Assembly: GCA_900771185.1 (NCBI GenBank)
Contig: CAAGND010000304.1
Location: 1 to 7,028, forward strand
Length of the DNA: 7,028 nt
Reading direction: 5' to 3'
Source: Clostridia bacterium
GTDB taxonomy: Bacteria; Bacillota; Clostridia; Oscillospirales; Acutalibacteraceae
The notes beneath the pieces are model-generated. The model had not been told where the DNA came from. It saw only the letters and a list, made by a program, of their open reading frames with translations, and did no database searches. The translations under genes and the position numbers were made by a program. The first letter of the stretch is position 1, and each line of letters starts with the position of its first letter. Positions 1 to 6,620 of the stretch are shown in pieces.

Positions 1-696
1 GTGGACTATGACTATCCGATGTATGCGCTTGTTCCCTCCTATGACCGGTGCAACGCGGACGGAATAATCCACTTTGAATCAACCTCAATGGGCGCTTTCG
101 CCGCAAAATGCGGTGAGACGTTGCCGGAGGGATATGTTCAGCAGAACATCAACTGCGATAACCCGAATCATAACCACATATCGCCGGATAACGTTGTGGA
201 TGCATCGGTGGGACTGCTGCCCGACCACACTTTCTATTTTGACGGCCAGGATCATGAGGGCACCGGAAGAAATGACGTTATAATGAAGCTGGCGACAGAG
301 CTGCTGATAAACGAGGACTTTACAGATGTCTATTCCATGCCGGAGAGATTCCCGCAGTTTAATGTCGGCAGAGAGACAAAGAATCTTCGCAAAAATCTTA
401 TTCCCAAGGCGGAAGCGGTTGACCGTTCCACCTTGTCACCGGAGGACGCGGCGGAACTCGATGCGGCGCTCAACGATTGCTATGTCATGCTCGATAATAC
501 GGCTGTAGACTATCAGCAATATGTTGATGCACAGAAGCGTCTTGAAGACATACTCGTCAAAATCGGTGTTATCGAGGGTGAAAGCAAGGTTGAAAAGGCG
601 GCAGGAAAGATTGCCGAAGCGCTCTTGAAGCTTGCGAGCGATGCGCTCTATGAGTATTTCGGACCCAGAGGATTCTCTGATAAATACGGAGCATAA
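1..696 (+). CDS. C-terminal part of a probable lipase-like alpha/beta hydrolase (5' end outside window)
   Basis: The reading frame is open from the first base and ends in TAA at 694-696, giving 231 residues. The GTG at position 1 is probably an internal valine codon: no ribosome site can be seen, and the protein begins in what looks like mid-domain. Residues about 18-30 (NADGIIHFESTSM) resemble the Asp-Gly-x-x-x-x-x-Ser stretch after a late beta strand in lipase-like alpha/beta hydrolases. Residues 58-86 (NHISPDNVVDAS, then FDGQDHEGTG) resemble the segment carrying the catalytic histidine, with His85 the best candidate. A nucleophile Ser elbow (GxSxG) is not present and would lie upstream of the window. 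Residues about 145-220 are predicted by eye to be charged amphipathic helices. No membrane segment is visible. The substrate is unknown. The hydrolase assignment is inference from motif resemblance; the truncation is likely but not proven. Confidence 0.55.
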   Translation: MDYDYPMYALVPSYDRCNADGIIHFESTSMGAFAAKCGETLPEGYVQQNINCDNPNHNHISPDNVVDASVGLLPDHTFYFDGQDHEGTGRNDVIMKLATELLINEDFTDVYSMPERFPQFNVGRETKNLRKNLIPKAEAVDRSTLSPEDAAELDAALNDCYVMLDNTAVDYQQYVDAQKRLEDILVKIGVIEGESKVEKAAGKIAEALLKLASDALYEYFGPRGFSDKYGA

Positions 697-702
697 ATCT
701 TT

Positions 703-743
703 AAAATCCGCTGATATGCGTCAGCATTATCAGCGGATTTTTT
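703..743 (+). terminator. Rho-independent terminator of the hydrolase gene
   Basis: A perfect 14-bp inverted repeat has arms at 703-716 and 728-741, separated by 11 bases. The arms read AAAATCCGCTGATA and its exact complement. The hairpin begins 7 bases after the stop codon and ends in a T run (738-743). The loop can add a few inner pairs (TGC with GCA). This closes the transcription unit entering from the left. The A-rich left foot could also give some function on the opposite strand, but no gene there needs it. Confidence 0.88.
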
Positions 744-755
744 ATATCTGAAAAT

Positions 756-781
756 CGCGTTTTAAGTGCAGCGCGGTTTAA
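756..781. repeat. Short imperfect direct repeat upstream of the esterase gene
   Basis: CGCGTTTTAA (756-765) is followed 16 bases later by CGCGGTTTAA (772-781), with nine of ten bases matching. The pair lies in the non-coding gap between the terminator at 703-743 and the esterase gene. It could be a regulator site or chance, and no protein in the window is an obvious regulator for it. Confidence 0.2.
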
Positions 782-891
782 CGGACAAAATATGAACCGG
801 CACGCAACAGAGAAAAGAAAATATATCAAACAAAAAAGAATATTTACAGTTTTAATTCTCATTTGAAAACACATAAAGGCCTAAACAGATA

Positions 892-897
892 TATAAT
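892..897 (+). promoter_or_regulatory. Possible -10 element for the esterase operon
   Basis: TATAAT occurs at 892-897 in the A/T-rich stretch before the esterase gene. There is no good -35 hexamer at normal spacing: TTGAAA at 863-868 is 23 bases away and TTTACA at 843-848 is further still. Transcription from here would start at about 904, leaving only about 18 bases of leader. A promoter must lie between the terminator ending at 743 and the gene start, but this exact placement is weak. Confidence 0.25.
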
Positions 898-905
898 TCA
901 GAAAA

Positions 906-916
906 AAGGATGGTGA
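906..916 (+). promoter_or_regulatory. Split Shine-Dalgarno site that fixes the esterase start
   Basis: AAGGA (906-910) and GGTGA (912-916) together match the anti-Shine-Dalgarno sequence, interrupted by one T. An in-frame ATG at 910 overlaps this site and so cannot be served by it. The ATG at 922 sits 5 bases after GGTGA and is therefore the likely start. Confidence 0.65.
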
Positions 917-921
917 CTGCA

Positions 922-1551
922 ATGAATAAGATAAAAGTACTTTTCCAGGGGGACAGCATAACCGATGCCGGCAGGGATCGCGGCAACATGCGCAATATGG
1001 GAAACGGATATCCGCTGTTTGCGGCCTCCGGCTTCAAAGCGGAAAACCCGGGCACCGAAGTCGATTTTATCAATCTCGGAATAAGCGGAAACAGGGTCAA
1101 AGACCTGAAAGAGCGCTGGCGTGAGGACTGCCTTGCCATTGAGCCGGATGTGCTCTCCGTTCTTATCGGCATCAATGACACCTGGCGCAGATATGACAGC
1201 GGCGACCCGACAAGCTGCGAGGATTTTGAAGATACATACGGCGATATTCTTGAACAGGTCAAGACTGCCATGCCGCAGACAAAGATAATTATTATGGAGC
1301 CGTTTGTTTTGCCGACTCCGCAGGACAGGGTGCTCTGGCGTGAGGATCTTGACCCGAAAATCCATGCGGTCAGGAGACTGGCGAGGGAATATGCCGATGA
1401 ATTTATCCCTCTTGACGGCATATTGGCGGCAGCGGCAGCCGTTTCCTGCCCGGAGCAGTGGGCAGCGGACGGCGTGCATCCGACTTCGGACGGAGCCGCA
1501 CTTATAGCTAAACACTGGCTTGAGGCTTTCAAAAGAATAATCAGCAGATAA
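922..1551 (+). CDS. SGNH/GDSL-family acyl hydrolase (esterase)
   Basis: The 209-residue product carries all the sequence blocks of the SGNH hydrolase superfamily. Block I is QGDSITDAGR with nucleophile Ser12. Block II is LGISGNR with Gly53 for the oxyanion hole. Block III is IGINDTW with Asn85. Block V is DGVHPT with Asp183 and His186, completing the catalytic triad. These enzymes hydrolyse esters, often acetyl groups on sugars or acyl chains; the substrate here cannot be read. There is no signal peptide or membrane segment, so a cytoplasmic site is expected. The ATG at 922 is preferred to the in-frame ATG at 910 because the ribosome site overlaps 910, and because starting at MNKIKVLFQGDS puts block I at the usual distance from the N terminus. 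It is the first gene of a probable operon with the phosphoesterase downstream (93-bp gap, no terminator). Confidence 0.9.
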   Translation: MNKIKVLFQGDSITDAGRDRGNMRNMGNGYPLFAASGFKAENPGTEVDFINLGISGNRVKDLKERWREDCLAIEPDVLSVLIGINDTWRRYDSGDPTSCEDFEDTYGDILEQVKTAMPQTKIIIMEPFVLPTPQDRVLWREDLDPKIHAVRRLAREYADEFIPLDGILAAAAAVSCPEQWAADGVHPTSDGAALIAKHWLEAFKRIISR

Positions 1552-1572
1552 TCTGCATCAAAAATGAAAAGA

Positions 1573-1578
1573 AAGGAG
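1573..1578 (+). promoter_or_regulatory. Displaced Shine-Dalgarno sequence of the phosphoesterase gene
   Basis: AAGGAG at 1573-1578 is the only strong ribosome-binding sequence between the esterase stop and the phosphoesterase. It lies 66 bases before the likely ATG at 1645, far beyond a normal linear spacing. The stem-loop at 1579-1631 begins immediately after it, and folding would shorten the gap to 13 bases. It has no other plausible partner start: no ATG or GTG follows at normal distance. Confidence 0.45.
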
Positions 1579-1631
1579 CGGTACAAAGCGTAAAACAACT
1601 CGTTTGTAATACTTTTGCGACCTTTGTACCG
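1579..1631 (+). repeat. Long stem-loop between the ribosome site and the phosphoesterase start
   Basis: CGGTACAAAG (1579-1588) is the exact reverse complement of CTTTGTACCG (1622-1631). The stem can continue inward by pairing 1589-1595 with 1613-1619 (one G-T pair), after a 2-base bulge at 1620-1621, leaving a loop of about 17 bases. No T run follows, so it is not a standard terminator. It could be a translational spacer, an mRNA processing or stability element, or the remnant of a small inserted palindromic element. Confidence 0.7.
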
Positions 1632-1644
1632 TAGACGAATTAAA

Positions 1645-2871
1645 ATGGCTTTTGATATGAATTTTCAACCCGCCGTGCGCTTTATGGTGATAAGCGACGT
1701 GCATTTTGACGATGAACCCTGTGTTGAGGAGGGGAGGCTCGAAAAGGCCATAACCACAGCATACGGGCTTTCGGACGCTGACAGCAGATACAAAGAGCTT
1801 GACGCCATGTTCGTTGTCGGAGATTTTGCGACGAGCGGCTCTGAGATACAGATGAAAAAATTCAAGGCTATAACAGATCGCCTGCTGCGGGAGGAAACGC
1901 GCCTTGTCATGACGCTTGCGAGCCACGAGTTCAACCGCCAAAACGGCGGCGAGGAGGCGGCGCTTGAGCGCTTTGGCAGAATATTCGGACTGGAGCCGGA
2001 TACGCACACGGTCATCAACGGCTTTCACTTCATAGCCGTCACCTGCACAGGAGGCTGCCACTTTGACGAAAAAAAGCGTGATTTTGCCTCAAAAGAGCTC
2101 AGAGCGGCGGAGGAGCAGGGCGGCAAAAAGCCGATATTCTTTTTCCAGCATCCGCATATTACGGACACCGTTTACGGAAGCATCAACTGGGGCGAGGACG
2201 AGCTGACTGATATACTTATGGATTATCCTCAGATAATCGATTTTTCAGGTCATTCCCATGCGCCGATAAACGACCCGCGCTCAATCCACCAGCGGCATTT
2301 CACCTCGCTGGGCACGGGAACTCTGAGCTATTTTGAGCTTGACGAGTTCGACAAGATTCACGGCACCATCCCGCCGGAGGACGACAAGGCGGCGCAGATG
2401 CTCATTGTCGAGGCTGACGCCGAGGGCAGGGTCAGAATATATCCCTATGACGTTTACAGCGGAAATTTCTTCCCCTATGTCTGGAAGATAGACGAGGCCT
2501 GGAACCCGGAGAGCTTTACATATACAGCCGACAGATACAAGACACAGGAGAGACCTTTCTTCACGCCTGACGCTGAGATAGGTGTTGCGAATATTTCGGA
2601 AAACGGGTGCGAAGTCACGTTCACCCAGGCGAAAACAGAGCACGACTATGTTGACAGCTATGATATATTTGTCACGGACACGGCGGATGGGCTTATCAAA
2701 AAGCACATGAATATAACCTCGCGCTATTATCTCTACGATATGCCCGAAAAGCTCAGCCAGAGCGTGCAGGGACTCCTGCCCGGTCACAGCTATACCGTGA
2801 GCGTTTTCGCCAACAGCTTCTGGAACACAAGGAACGAAGAGCCTCTCACCGCGGAGTTTTCAACACTTTAA
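1645..2871 (+). CDS. Calcineurin-like metallophosphoesterase with C-terminal fibronectin-III-like domain
   Basis: With ATG 1645 the product has 408 residues. The metallophosphoesterase core (about 10-260) shows DVH (Asp18, His20), VGDFATSG (Asp60), HPH (His169-His171) and GHSH (202-205), the usual two-metal ligand blocks. The block normally written GNH(E/D) reads Ala-Ser-His-Glu at 92-95, so the metal-bridging Asn is replaced by Ser. Residues about 311-408 look like a fibronectin type III beta-sandwich, with the typical LLPGHSYTVSVFANSFWN near the end. There is no signal peptide, suggesting a cytoplasmic enzyme, which is unusual with such a domain. Substrate is unknown (phosphomonoester, phosphodiester or nucleotide). 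A TTG at 1615 in the same frame adds ten basic-rich residues but has no ribosome site and lies in the stem-loop; ATG 1657 is also possible. The PrsW gene follows after 19 bases, so the two are probably co-translated from one mRNA. Confidence 0.85.
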   Translation: MAFDMNFQPAVRFMVISDVHFDDEPCVEEGRLEKAITTAYGLSDADSRYKELDAMFVVGDFATSGSEIQMKKFKAITDRLLREETRLVMTLASHEFNRQNGGEEAALERFGRIFGLEPDTHTVINGFHFIAVTCTGGCHFDEKKRDFASKELRAAEEQGGKKPIFFFQHPHITDTVYGSINWGEDELTDILMDYPQIIDFSGHSHAPINDPRSIHQRHFTSLGTGTLSYFELDEFDKIHGTIPPEDDKAAQMLIVEADAEGRVRIYPYDVYSGNFFPYVWKIDEAWNPESFTYTADRYKTQERPFFTPDAEIGVANISENGCEVTFTQAKTEHDYVDSYDIFVTDTADGLIKKHMNITSRYYLYDMPEKLSQSVQGLLPGHSYTVSVFANSFWNTRNEEPLTAEFSTL

Positions 2872-2890
2872 AAGATTAGAGGAAAAGACG

Positions 2891-3610
2891 ATGTTTTTTG
2901 TTTTGCCCGGAATGGCGATTATCTCAATTTATATTTTGGCGGCGGTGCTGCCCGCTGTGTTTTTGCTCAGATATATCTATAAGCACGACACCGTTGAAAA
3001 AGAGCCGCCGGGACTTCTGCTGTCGCTTCTGCTCATGGGAGTTTTGGCCGCACTGGCGTCAATCGTGCTCGAGATTATCGGACAGAAAATTCTGGACGCA
3101 AACATAAGTCAGGACGACCCTTATTACAACATCATTCTGGCATTCGTTGTGGTGGCGGCTGTTGAGGAGGGCACAAAATTTTTCTTCCTCAAGCGCAGAA
3201 CATGGAACGACCCCAACTTCAACTATCGTTTTGACGGAATAGTTTATGCGGTATTTGTGTCCTTAGGCTTTGCCGCTTTTGAAAACATCAAGTATGTTTT
3301 CAACTTCGGGCTGTCCGTGGCTCTGCCGCGGGCGATACTGGCGGTTCCCGGACACATGGGCTTTGCGGTGTTCATGGGTTTGTTCTACGGGCGAGCAAGG
3401 CTCTTTGCGGACCTCGGAAAACGCGGGGCGAAAAACGCAAATCTGATTGCCGGATATCTCATGGCGGTGCTTCTGCACGGCTTTTATGACGCCTGCGCGA
3501 TGATAGGCAATGTGCTCGCGACGGTGCTGTTTGTAGTTTTCGTCATCGTGATGTATATTGTGGTGATTGCAATAATAAAAAGAGAATCCCGCACCGATAT
3601 GCGTGTGTGA
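2891..3610 (+). CDS. PrsW-family intramembrane metalloprotease
   Basis: The 239-residue product is a multi-pass membrane protein with hydrophobic segments at about 8-27, 42-64, 81-100, 117-139, 143-166, 185-203 and 205-231. Conserved PrsW-family features are present: VEEGTK (Glu92, Glu93, Lys96), FDGIVYA (114-120), GFAAFEN (Glu131-Asn132), PGHMGFAVFMG (His155) and LLHGFYDA (His196, Asp200). The glutamates and histidines are the likely zinc and catalytic residues. In Bacillus subtilis PrsW makes the first cut in the anti-sigma factor RsiW. No sigma or anti-sigma gene is visible here, so the substrate is unknown and the symbol is withheld. AGAGGA at 2878-2883 lies 7 bases before the ATG and supports the start. 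The 19-base gap from the phosphoesterase stop indicates one operon. Length fits the family and no catalytic block appears to be missing. Confidence 0.88.
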   Translation: MFFVLPGMAIISIYILAAVLPAVFLLRYIYKHDTVEKEPPGLLLSLLLMGVLAALASIVLEIIGQKILDANISQDDPYYNIILAFVVVAAVEEGTKFFFLKRRTWNDPNFNYRFDGIVYAVFVSLGFAAFENIKYVFNFGLSVALPRAILAVPGHMGFAVFMGLFYGRARLFADLGKRGAKNANLIAGYLMAVLLHGFYDACAMIGNVLATVLFVVFVIVMYIVVIAIIKRESRTDMRV

Positions 3611-3633
3611 AAGACACAGGAAACTATATTTAT

Positions 3634-3663
3634 AAGCCGCATCCTAAAAGGATGCGGCTTTAA
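3634..3663 (+). terminator. Terminator of the esterase-phosphoesterase-PrsW operon
   Basis: A perfect 12-bp stem has arms at 3634-3645 and 3649-3660 (AAGCCGCATCCT and complement) with a 3-base loop, starting 23 bases after the PrsW stop codon. The T run after it is short (3659-3661, then AA), so termination may be less efficient than at the other hairpins in the window. It lies before the convergent secA terminator. Confidence 0.75.
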
Positions 3664-3728
3664 CTATAAAAGTCAAAACGTACCTTGGATCTCAAAATGC
3701 CGCACCTGTGTATACACATACTGCTTAT

Positions 3729-3773
3729 AAAAAACCAACCGCACCGTACCGCTTTTAGCGGTACGGTGCGGTT
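3729..3773 (-). terminator. Rho-independent terminator of secA
   Basis: A perfect 17-bp stem has arms at 3737-3753 and 3757-3773 (AACCGCACCGTACCGCT and complement) with a TTT loop on the plus strand. Read on the minus strand, the hairpin is followed by GG and six T bases (complement of 3729-3734). It begins 32 bases after the secA stop. The T run on one side only shows that it serves the leftward gene, although the stem could also back up the weaker PrsW terminator. Confidence 0.9.
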
Positions 3774-3805
3774 ATCTGCAAATTGAAAACCTGCGACTTT
3801 GCCGG

Positions 3806-6565
3806 TCAGCCCTTGTTCACGCTGCCGCAGCACTTTTTATATTTTTTGCCGCTTCCGCAGGGACACGGGTCATTGGGACCGACCTTCGTTCCCTTGCGGA
3901 CGGTTCTGCCCTTCTCACTGCCGTCCGAGCCGCCGCTTGTGGCGGTTATCTGCGCCGCCTGCTGGCGTTTTGTGTCCTCTTCACTCTTGGGCATGAGCGT
4001 CATCATCAGGCGCACAGTGTCCTCACGAATGGATGCGGTCATCTCGTCAAACATATCATAGCTCTCCTGACGGAAAGCGACAACGGGATCCTGCTGACCG
4101 TAGGAACGCAGGCCGATTCCGCGCTTGAGCTCCTCCATGGCATCGATGTGATCCATCCACTTGTTATCAACCATCTTGAGCAGAATCATTCTTTCAAGGC
4201 GGCGCATTATGGGCTGACCCTCTTCGTCAAGTCCCATCGCGGCTTCACGCTCGTCATATATCCTGTGACCGCGCTGAATAAGCTCATCCTTGACGCTGTC
4301 ACGGTCAAAGCCGTCTGTGAAATCCTCCGGAGTTGTCAGCCAGCCGAGGAACTTTTCACGCAGACCGGCGATATTCCAGTCGTCATGCCCCAGCGCCTTG
4401 GGACAATAGAAGTCAATCGATTCGTCAATACATTCATCGAGCATTTTGAGGATAATAGGCTTGAGATCCTCACCGTCAAGCACCTGGTCGCGCTGCTTAT
4501 AGATAAGCTCACGCTGGCGGTTCATAACATCGTCAAATCTGAGCACGCTCTTACGGGAGGCGAAGTTGCGGGACTCAACCCTCTTCTGCGACGCCTCTAT
4601 TACGTTCGAAACCATGCGCGCCTCAATCGGCATATCGTCGGGAGTTTTGAGGGTGTTCATTATGGTGGTGACGCGTTCGCCGCCGAAGAGTCTCATCAGG
4701 TCATCCTCAAGCGAGAGATAGAAGCGGCTTTCGCCGGGGTCACCCTGACGTCCGGCACGTCCTCTGAGCTGATTGTCTATGCGGCGTGACTCGTGGCGCT
4801 CGGTGCCGATTATGCAAAGACCGCCCGCCTCGCGAACCTGGTTGGCCTCGTCGGCTATCTCGTCCTTATATTTCTTCTCAAGCTCGGTGAACTCCTTGCG
4901 GGCCTCGATTATATCAGGGTTGTCCGTGTCGCCGAAACCGGTCGATTCGGCGATAAGCTCCTCACTGTATCCCTTGCGGCGCATCTCGGACTTGGCAAGG
5001 AACTCCGCGTTTCCTCCGAGCATAATATCCGTTCCGCGTCCCGCCATGTTGGTGGCTATTGTTACGGCACCGAATTTACCTGCCTGTGCTACTATCTCAG
5101 CTTCCTTGTCGTGATATTTTGCGTTGAGAACCTCGTGCTTTATACCGCGCTTTTTAAGGAGCTTGCTGAGAATCTCGGATTTTTCAATCGAGACGGTGCC
5201 GACAAGCACAGGCTGTCCCTTTTTGTGACATTCCTCTATCTGGTCGATAACGGCGGCAAATTTCGCGGGTTCGGTCTTATAGACGAGGTCGTCATTGTCC
5301 TTCCTTATCATCGGCTTGTTGGTCGGAATCTCAACAACATCGAGGGAATATATCTCCTGAAACTCCTCGCTCTCAGTCATGGCGGTTCCCGTCATACCGG
5401 AAAGCTTTTCATAGAGTCTGAAATAGTTCTGGAAGGTTATTGTCGCAAGAGTTTTGCTCTCATGCTCAACCTTAACGCCCTCTTTTGCCTCAATGGCCTG
5501 ATGCAGACCCTCGTTATAGCGCCTGCCGAGCATGATTCGTCCGGTGAACTCATCGACTATGAGCACCTGACCGTCCTTGACAACGTAATCGACGTCGCGG
5601 CGCATGACGCCTATCGCCTTTATAGCCTGATTGATGTGGTGCTGTATCGTGATATTCGAGGGATCCATCAGGTTTTCGAGATTAAAATATTTTTCGGCCT
5701 TTGCTATACCCTTCTGAGTCAAGACGGCGGTGCGGGCCTTTTCGTCAACGATTACGTCGCAGTTTTCGCTGACCTGCTCCGAAGTGTCCTCAAGCCGTGA
5801 GGAGGAGCGAATCTCCTTTATGCGCTCCATATTGAGCGTTTTCGCGAAGGCGTTTGCCTGACGGTAGAGATCGGTGGAGCGGTCGCCCCTGCCTGAAATG
5901 ATGAGCGGCGTTCTCGCCTCATCTATGAGTATGGAGTCAACCTCATCGACGATGGCGAAGACATGACCTCTCTGAACCTTCAGTTCTTTATATGGAACCA
6001 TGTTATCTCTCAGATAGTCGAAGCCCATCTCGTTGTTTGTGCCGTAGGTGATATCCGCGTTGTAGGCCTCACGGCGCTGGTCGTTATCCTTTTCGTGGAT
6101 AATAAGACCGACGCTCAGTCCCATATAGCGGTAAACCTTGCCCATCCACTCGCTGTCGCGCCTGGCAAGATAGTCGTTAACGGTGACGATATGCACGCCC
6201 TTGCCCGTTAGAGCATTGAGGTAAGCGGGGAGGGTGGCAACAAGGGTTTTGCCCTCACCGGTTTTCATCTCCGCAATGCGTCCCTGATGCAGGACGATGC
6301 CGCCGAGTATCTGCACGGGAAAGTGCTTCATGCCAAGAACACGCCACGAGGCCTCGCGGCAGGCGGCAAACGCCTCGGGAAGAATATCATCGAGTGTTTC
6401 ACCGTTCGCAAGGCGCTCCTTAAACCAAGGCGTTTTCGCCTTTAGTTCCTCATCGGAGAGCTTTGAATATTCTTCCTCAAGGACAAGAACCTTGTCCCTG
6501 ACGGGAATTATACGTTTGATTTCCTTCGTTGAATAGTTTCCGAAGAGTTTCTTAAAAAGACCCAT
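3806..6565 (-). CDS. secA: SecA, preprotein translocase ATPase subunit
   Basis: The 919-residue product is a full-length SecA, the ATP-driven motor that pushes unfolded preproteins through SecYEG at the cytoplasmic membrane. In order: Walker A MKTGEGKT (100-107) in the first nucleotide-binding domain; DEVD (207-210) and IDEARTPLIISG; the preprotein cross-linking domain (about 227-375), ending near VDEFTGRIM; SGMTGTA (389-395); the second nucleotide-binding domain with TNMAGRGTDI (505-514) and the arginine-finger motif GTERHESRRIDNQLRGRAGRQGDPG (587-611); the helical scaffold and wing domains with NKWMDHIDAMEELKRGIGLRSYGQQDP (801-827); and a C-terminal zinc motif CPCGSGKKYKKCC (Cys901, 903, 912, 913), known in the family to bind SecB or ribosomes. 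The helical insertion at about 519-578 lengthens it relative to Bacillus SecA. GAGGTGA at 6570-6576 precedes the ATG and fixes the start. It is transcribed alone, facing PrsW and diverging from the deaminase gene. Confidence 0.98.
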   Translation of the reverse strand: MGLFKKLFGNYSTKEIKRIIPVRDKVLVLEEEYSKLSDEELKAKTPWFKERLANGETLDDILPEAFAACREASWRVLGMKHFPVQILGGIVLHQGRIAEMKTGEGKTLVATLPAYLNALTGKGVHIVTVNDYLARRDSEWMGKVYRYMGLSVGLIIHEKDNDQRREAYNADITYGTNNEMGFDYLRDNMVPYKELKVQRGHVFAIVDEVDSILIDEARTPLIISGRGDRSTDLYRQANAFAKTLNMERIKEIRSSSRLEDTSEQVSENCDVIVDEKARTAVLTQKGIAKAEKYFNLENLMDPSNITIQHHINQAIKAIGVMRRDVDYVVKDGQVLIVDEFTGRIMLGRRYNEGLHQAIEAKEGVKVEHESKTLATITFQNYFRLYEKLSGMTGTAMTESEEFQEIYSLDVVEIPTNKPMIRKDNDDLVYKTEPAKFAAVIDQIEECHKKGQPVLVGTVSIEKSEILSKLLKKRGIKHEVLNAKYHDKEAEIVAQAGKFGAVTIATNMAGRGTDIMLGGNAEFLAKSEMRRKGYSEELIAESTGFGDTDNPDIIEARKEFTELEKKYKDEIADEANQVREAGGLCIIGTERHESRRIDNQLRGRAGRQGDPGESRFYLSLEDDLMRLFGGERVTTIMNTLKTPDDMPIEARMVSNVIEASQKRVESRNFASRKSVLRFDDVMNRQRELIYKQRDQVLDGEDLKPIILKMLDECIDESIDFYCPKALGHDDWNIAGLREKFLGWLTTPEDFTDGFDRDSVKDELIQRGHRIYDEREAAMGLDEEGQPIMRRLERMILLKMVDNKWMDHIDAMEELKRGIGLRSYGQQDPVVAFRQESYDMFDEMTASIREDTVRLMMTLMPKSEEDTKRQQAAQITATSGGSDGSEKGRTVRKGTKVGPNDPCPCGSGKKYKKCCGSVNKG

Positions 6566-6591
6566 AAAGTCACCTCAAAAATTTTTTCTTC

Positions 6592-6620
6592 TTGCCATAA
6601 AGGCGGATATATGTTAATAT
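6592..6620 (+). promoter_or_regulatory. Sigma-A type promoter for the dCMP deaminase gene
   Basis: TTGCCA (6592-6597) matches the -35 consensus in five of six bases. After a 17-base spacer TAATAT (6615-6620) serves as -10, preceded by TG at 6612-6613 (extended -10). Transcription would start near 6627 and give a leader of about 28 bases. A small inverted repeat (GATAT 6606-6610, ATATC 6617-6621) overlaps the -10 and could be an operator or chance. No equally convincing secA promoter was found on the other strand of this roughly 90-bp divergent gap. Confidence 0.6.

Noticed and set aside
1544..1556. GCAGAT-A-ATCTGC palindrome over the esterase stop codon.
   Set aside because: Six-base arms with a one-base centre cannot form a useful hairpin, and there is no T run. 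Probably chance.
1564..1593. A nine-codon ATG frame (MKRKERYKA) that overlaps the displaced ribosome site and ends in the stem-loop.
   Set aside because: It has no Shine-Dalgarno sequence of its own upstream and is too short to support from sequence alone, although a leader peptide cannot be excluded.
852..1598. A 248-codon open frame on the minus strand opposite the esterase gene.
   Set aside because: The plus strand encodes all SGNH blocks in order. The minus frame has no ribosome site, gives a low-complexity Ser/Leu-rich protein and shows no recognisable motif.
1579..1631. The stem-loop before the phosphoesterase gene as a terminator or attenuator.
   Set aside because: No T run follows the right arm and no competing antiterminator stem was seen, so a terminator role is not supported.
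3664..3728. Possible small gene or RNA between the two convergent terminators.
   Set aside because: The stretch is short, has no ribosome site or open frame of note, and no structure beyond the flanking hairpins.
4793..5800. A 335-codon plus-strand open frame opposite secA, and a 213-codon one at 4148-4789.
   Set aside because: Both lie fully inside secA, whose domains are intact on the minus strand. They are a by-product of secA codon use and have no ribosome site.
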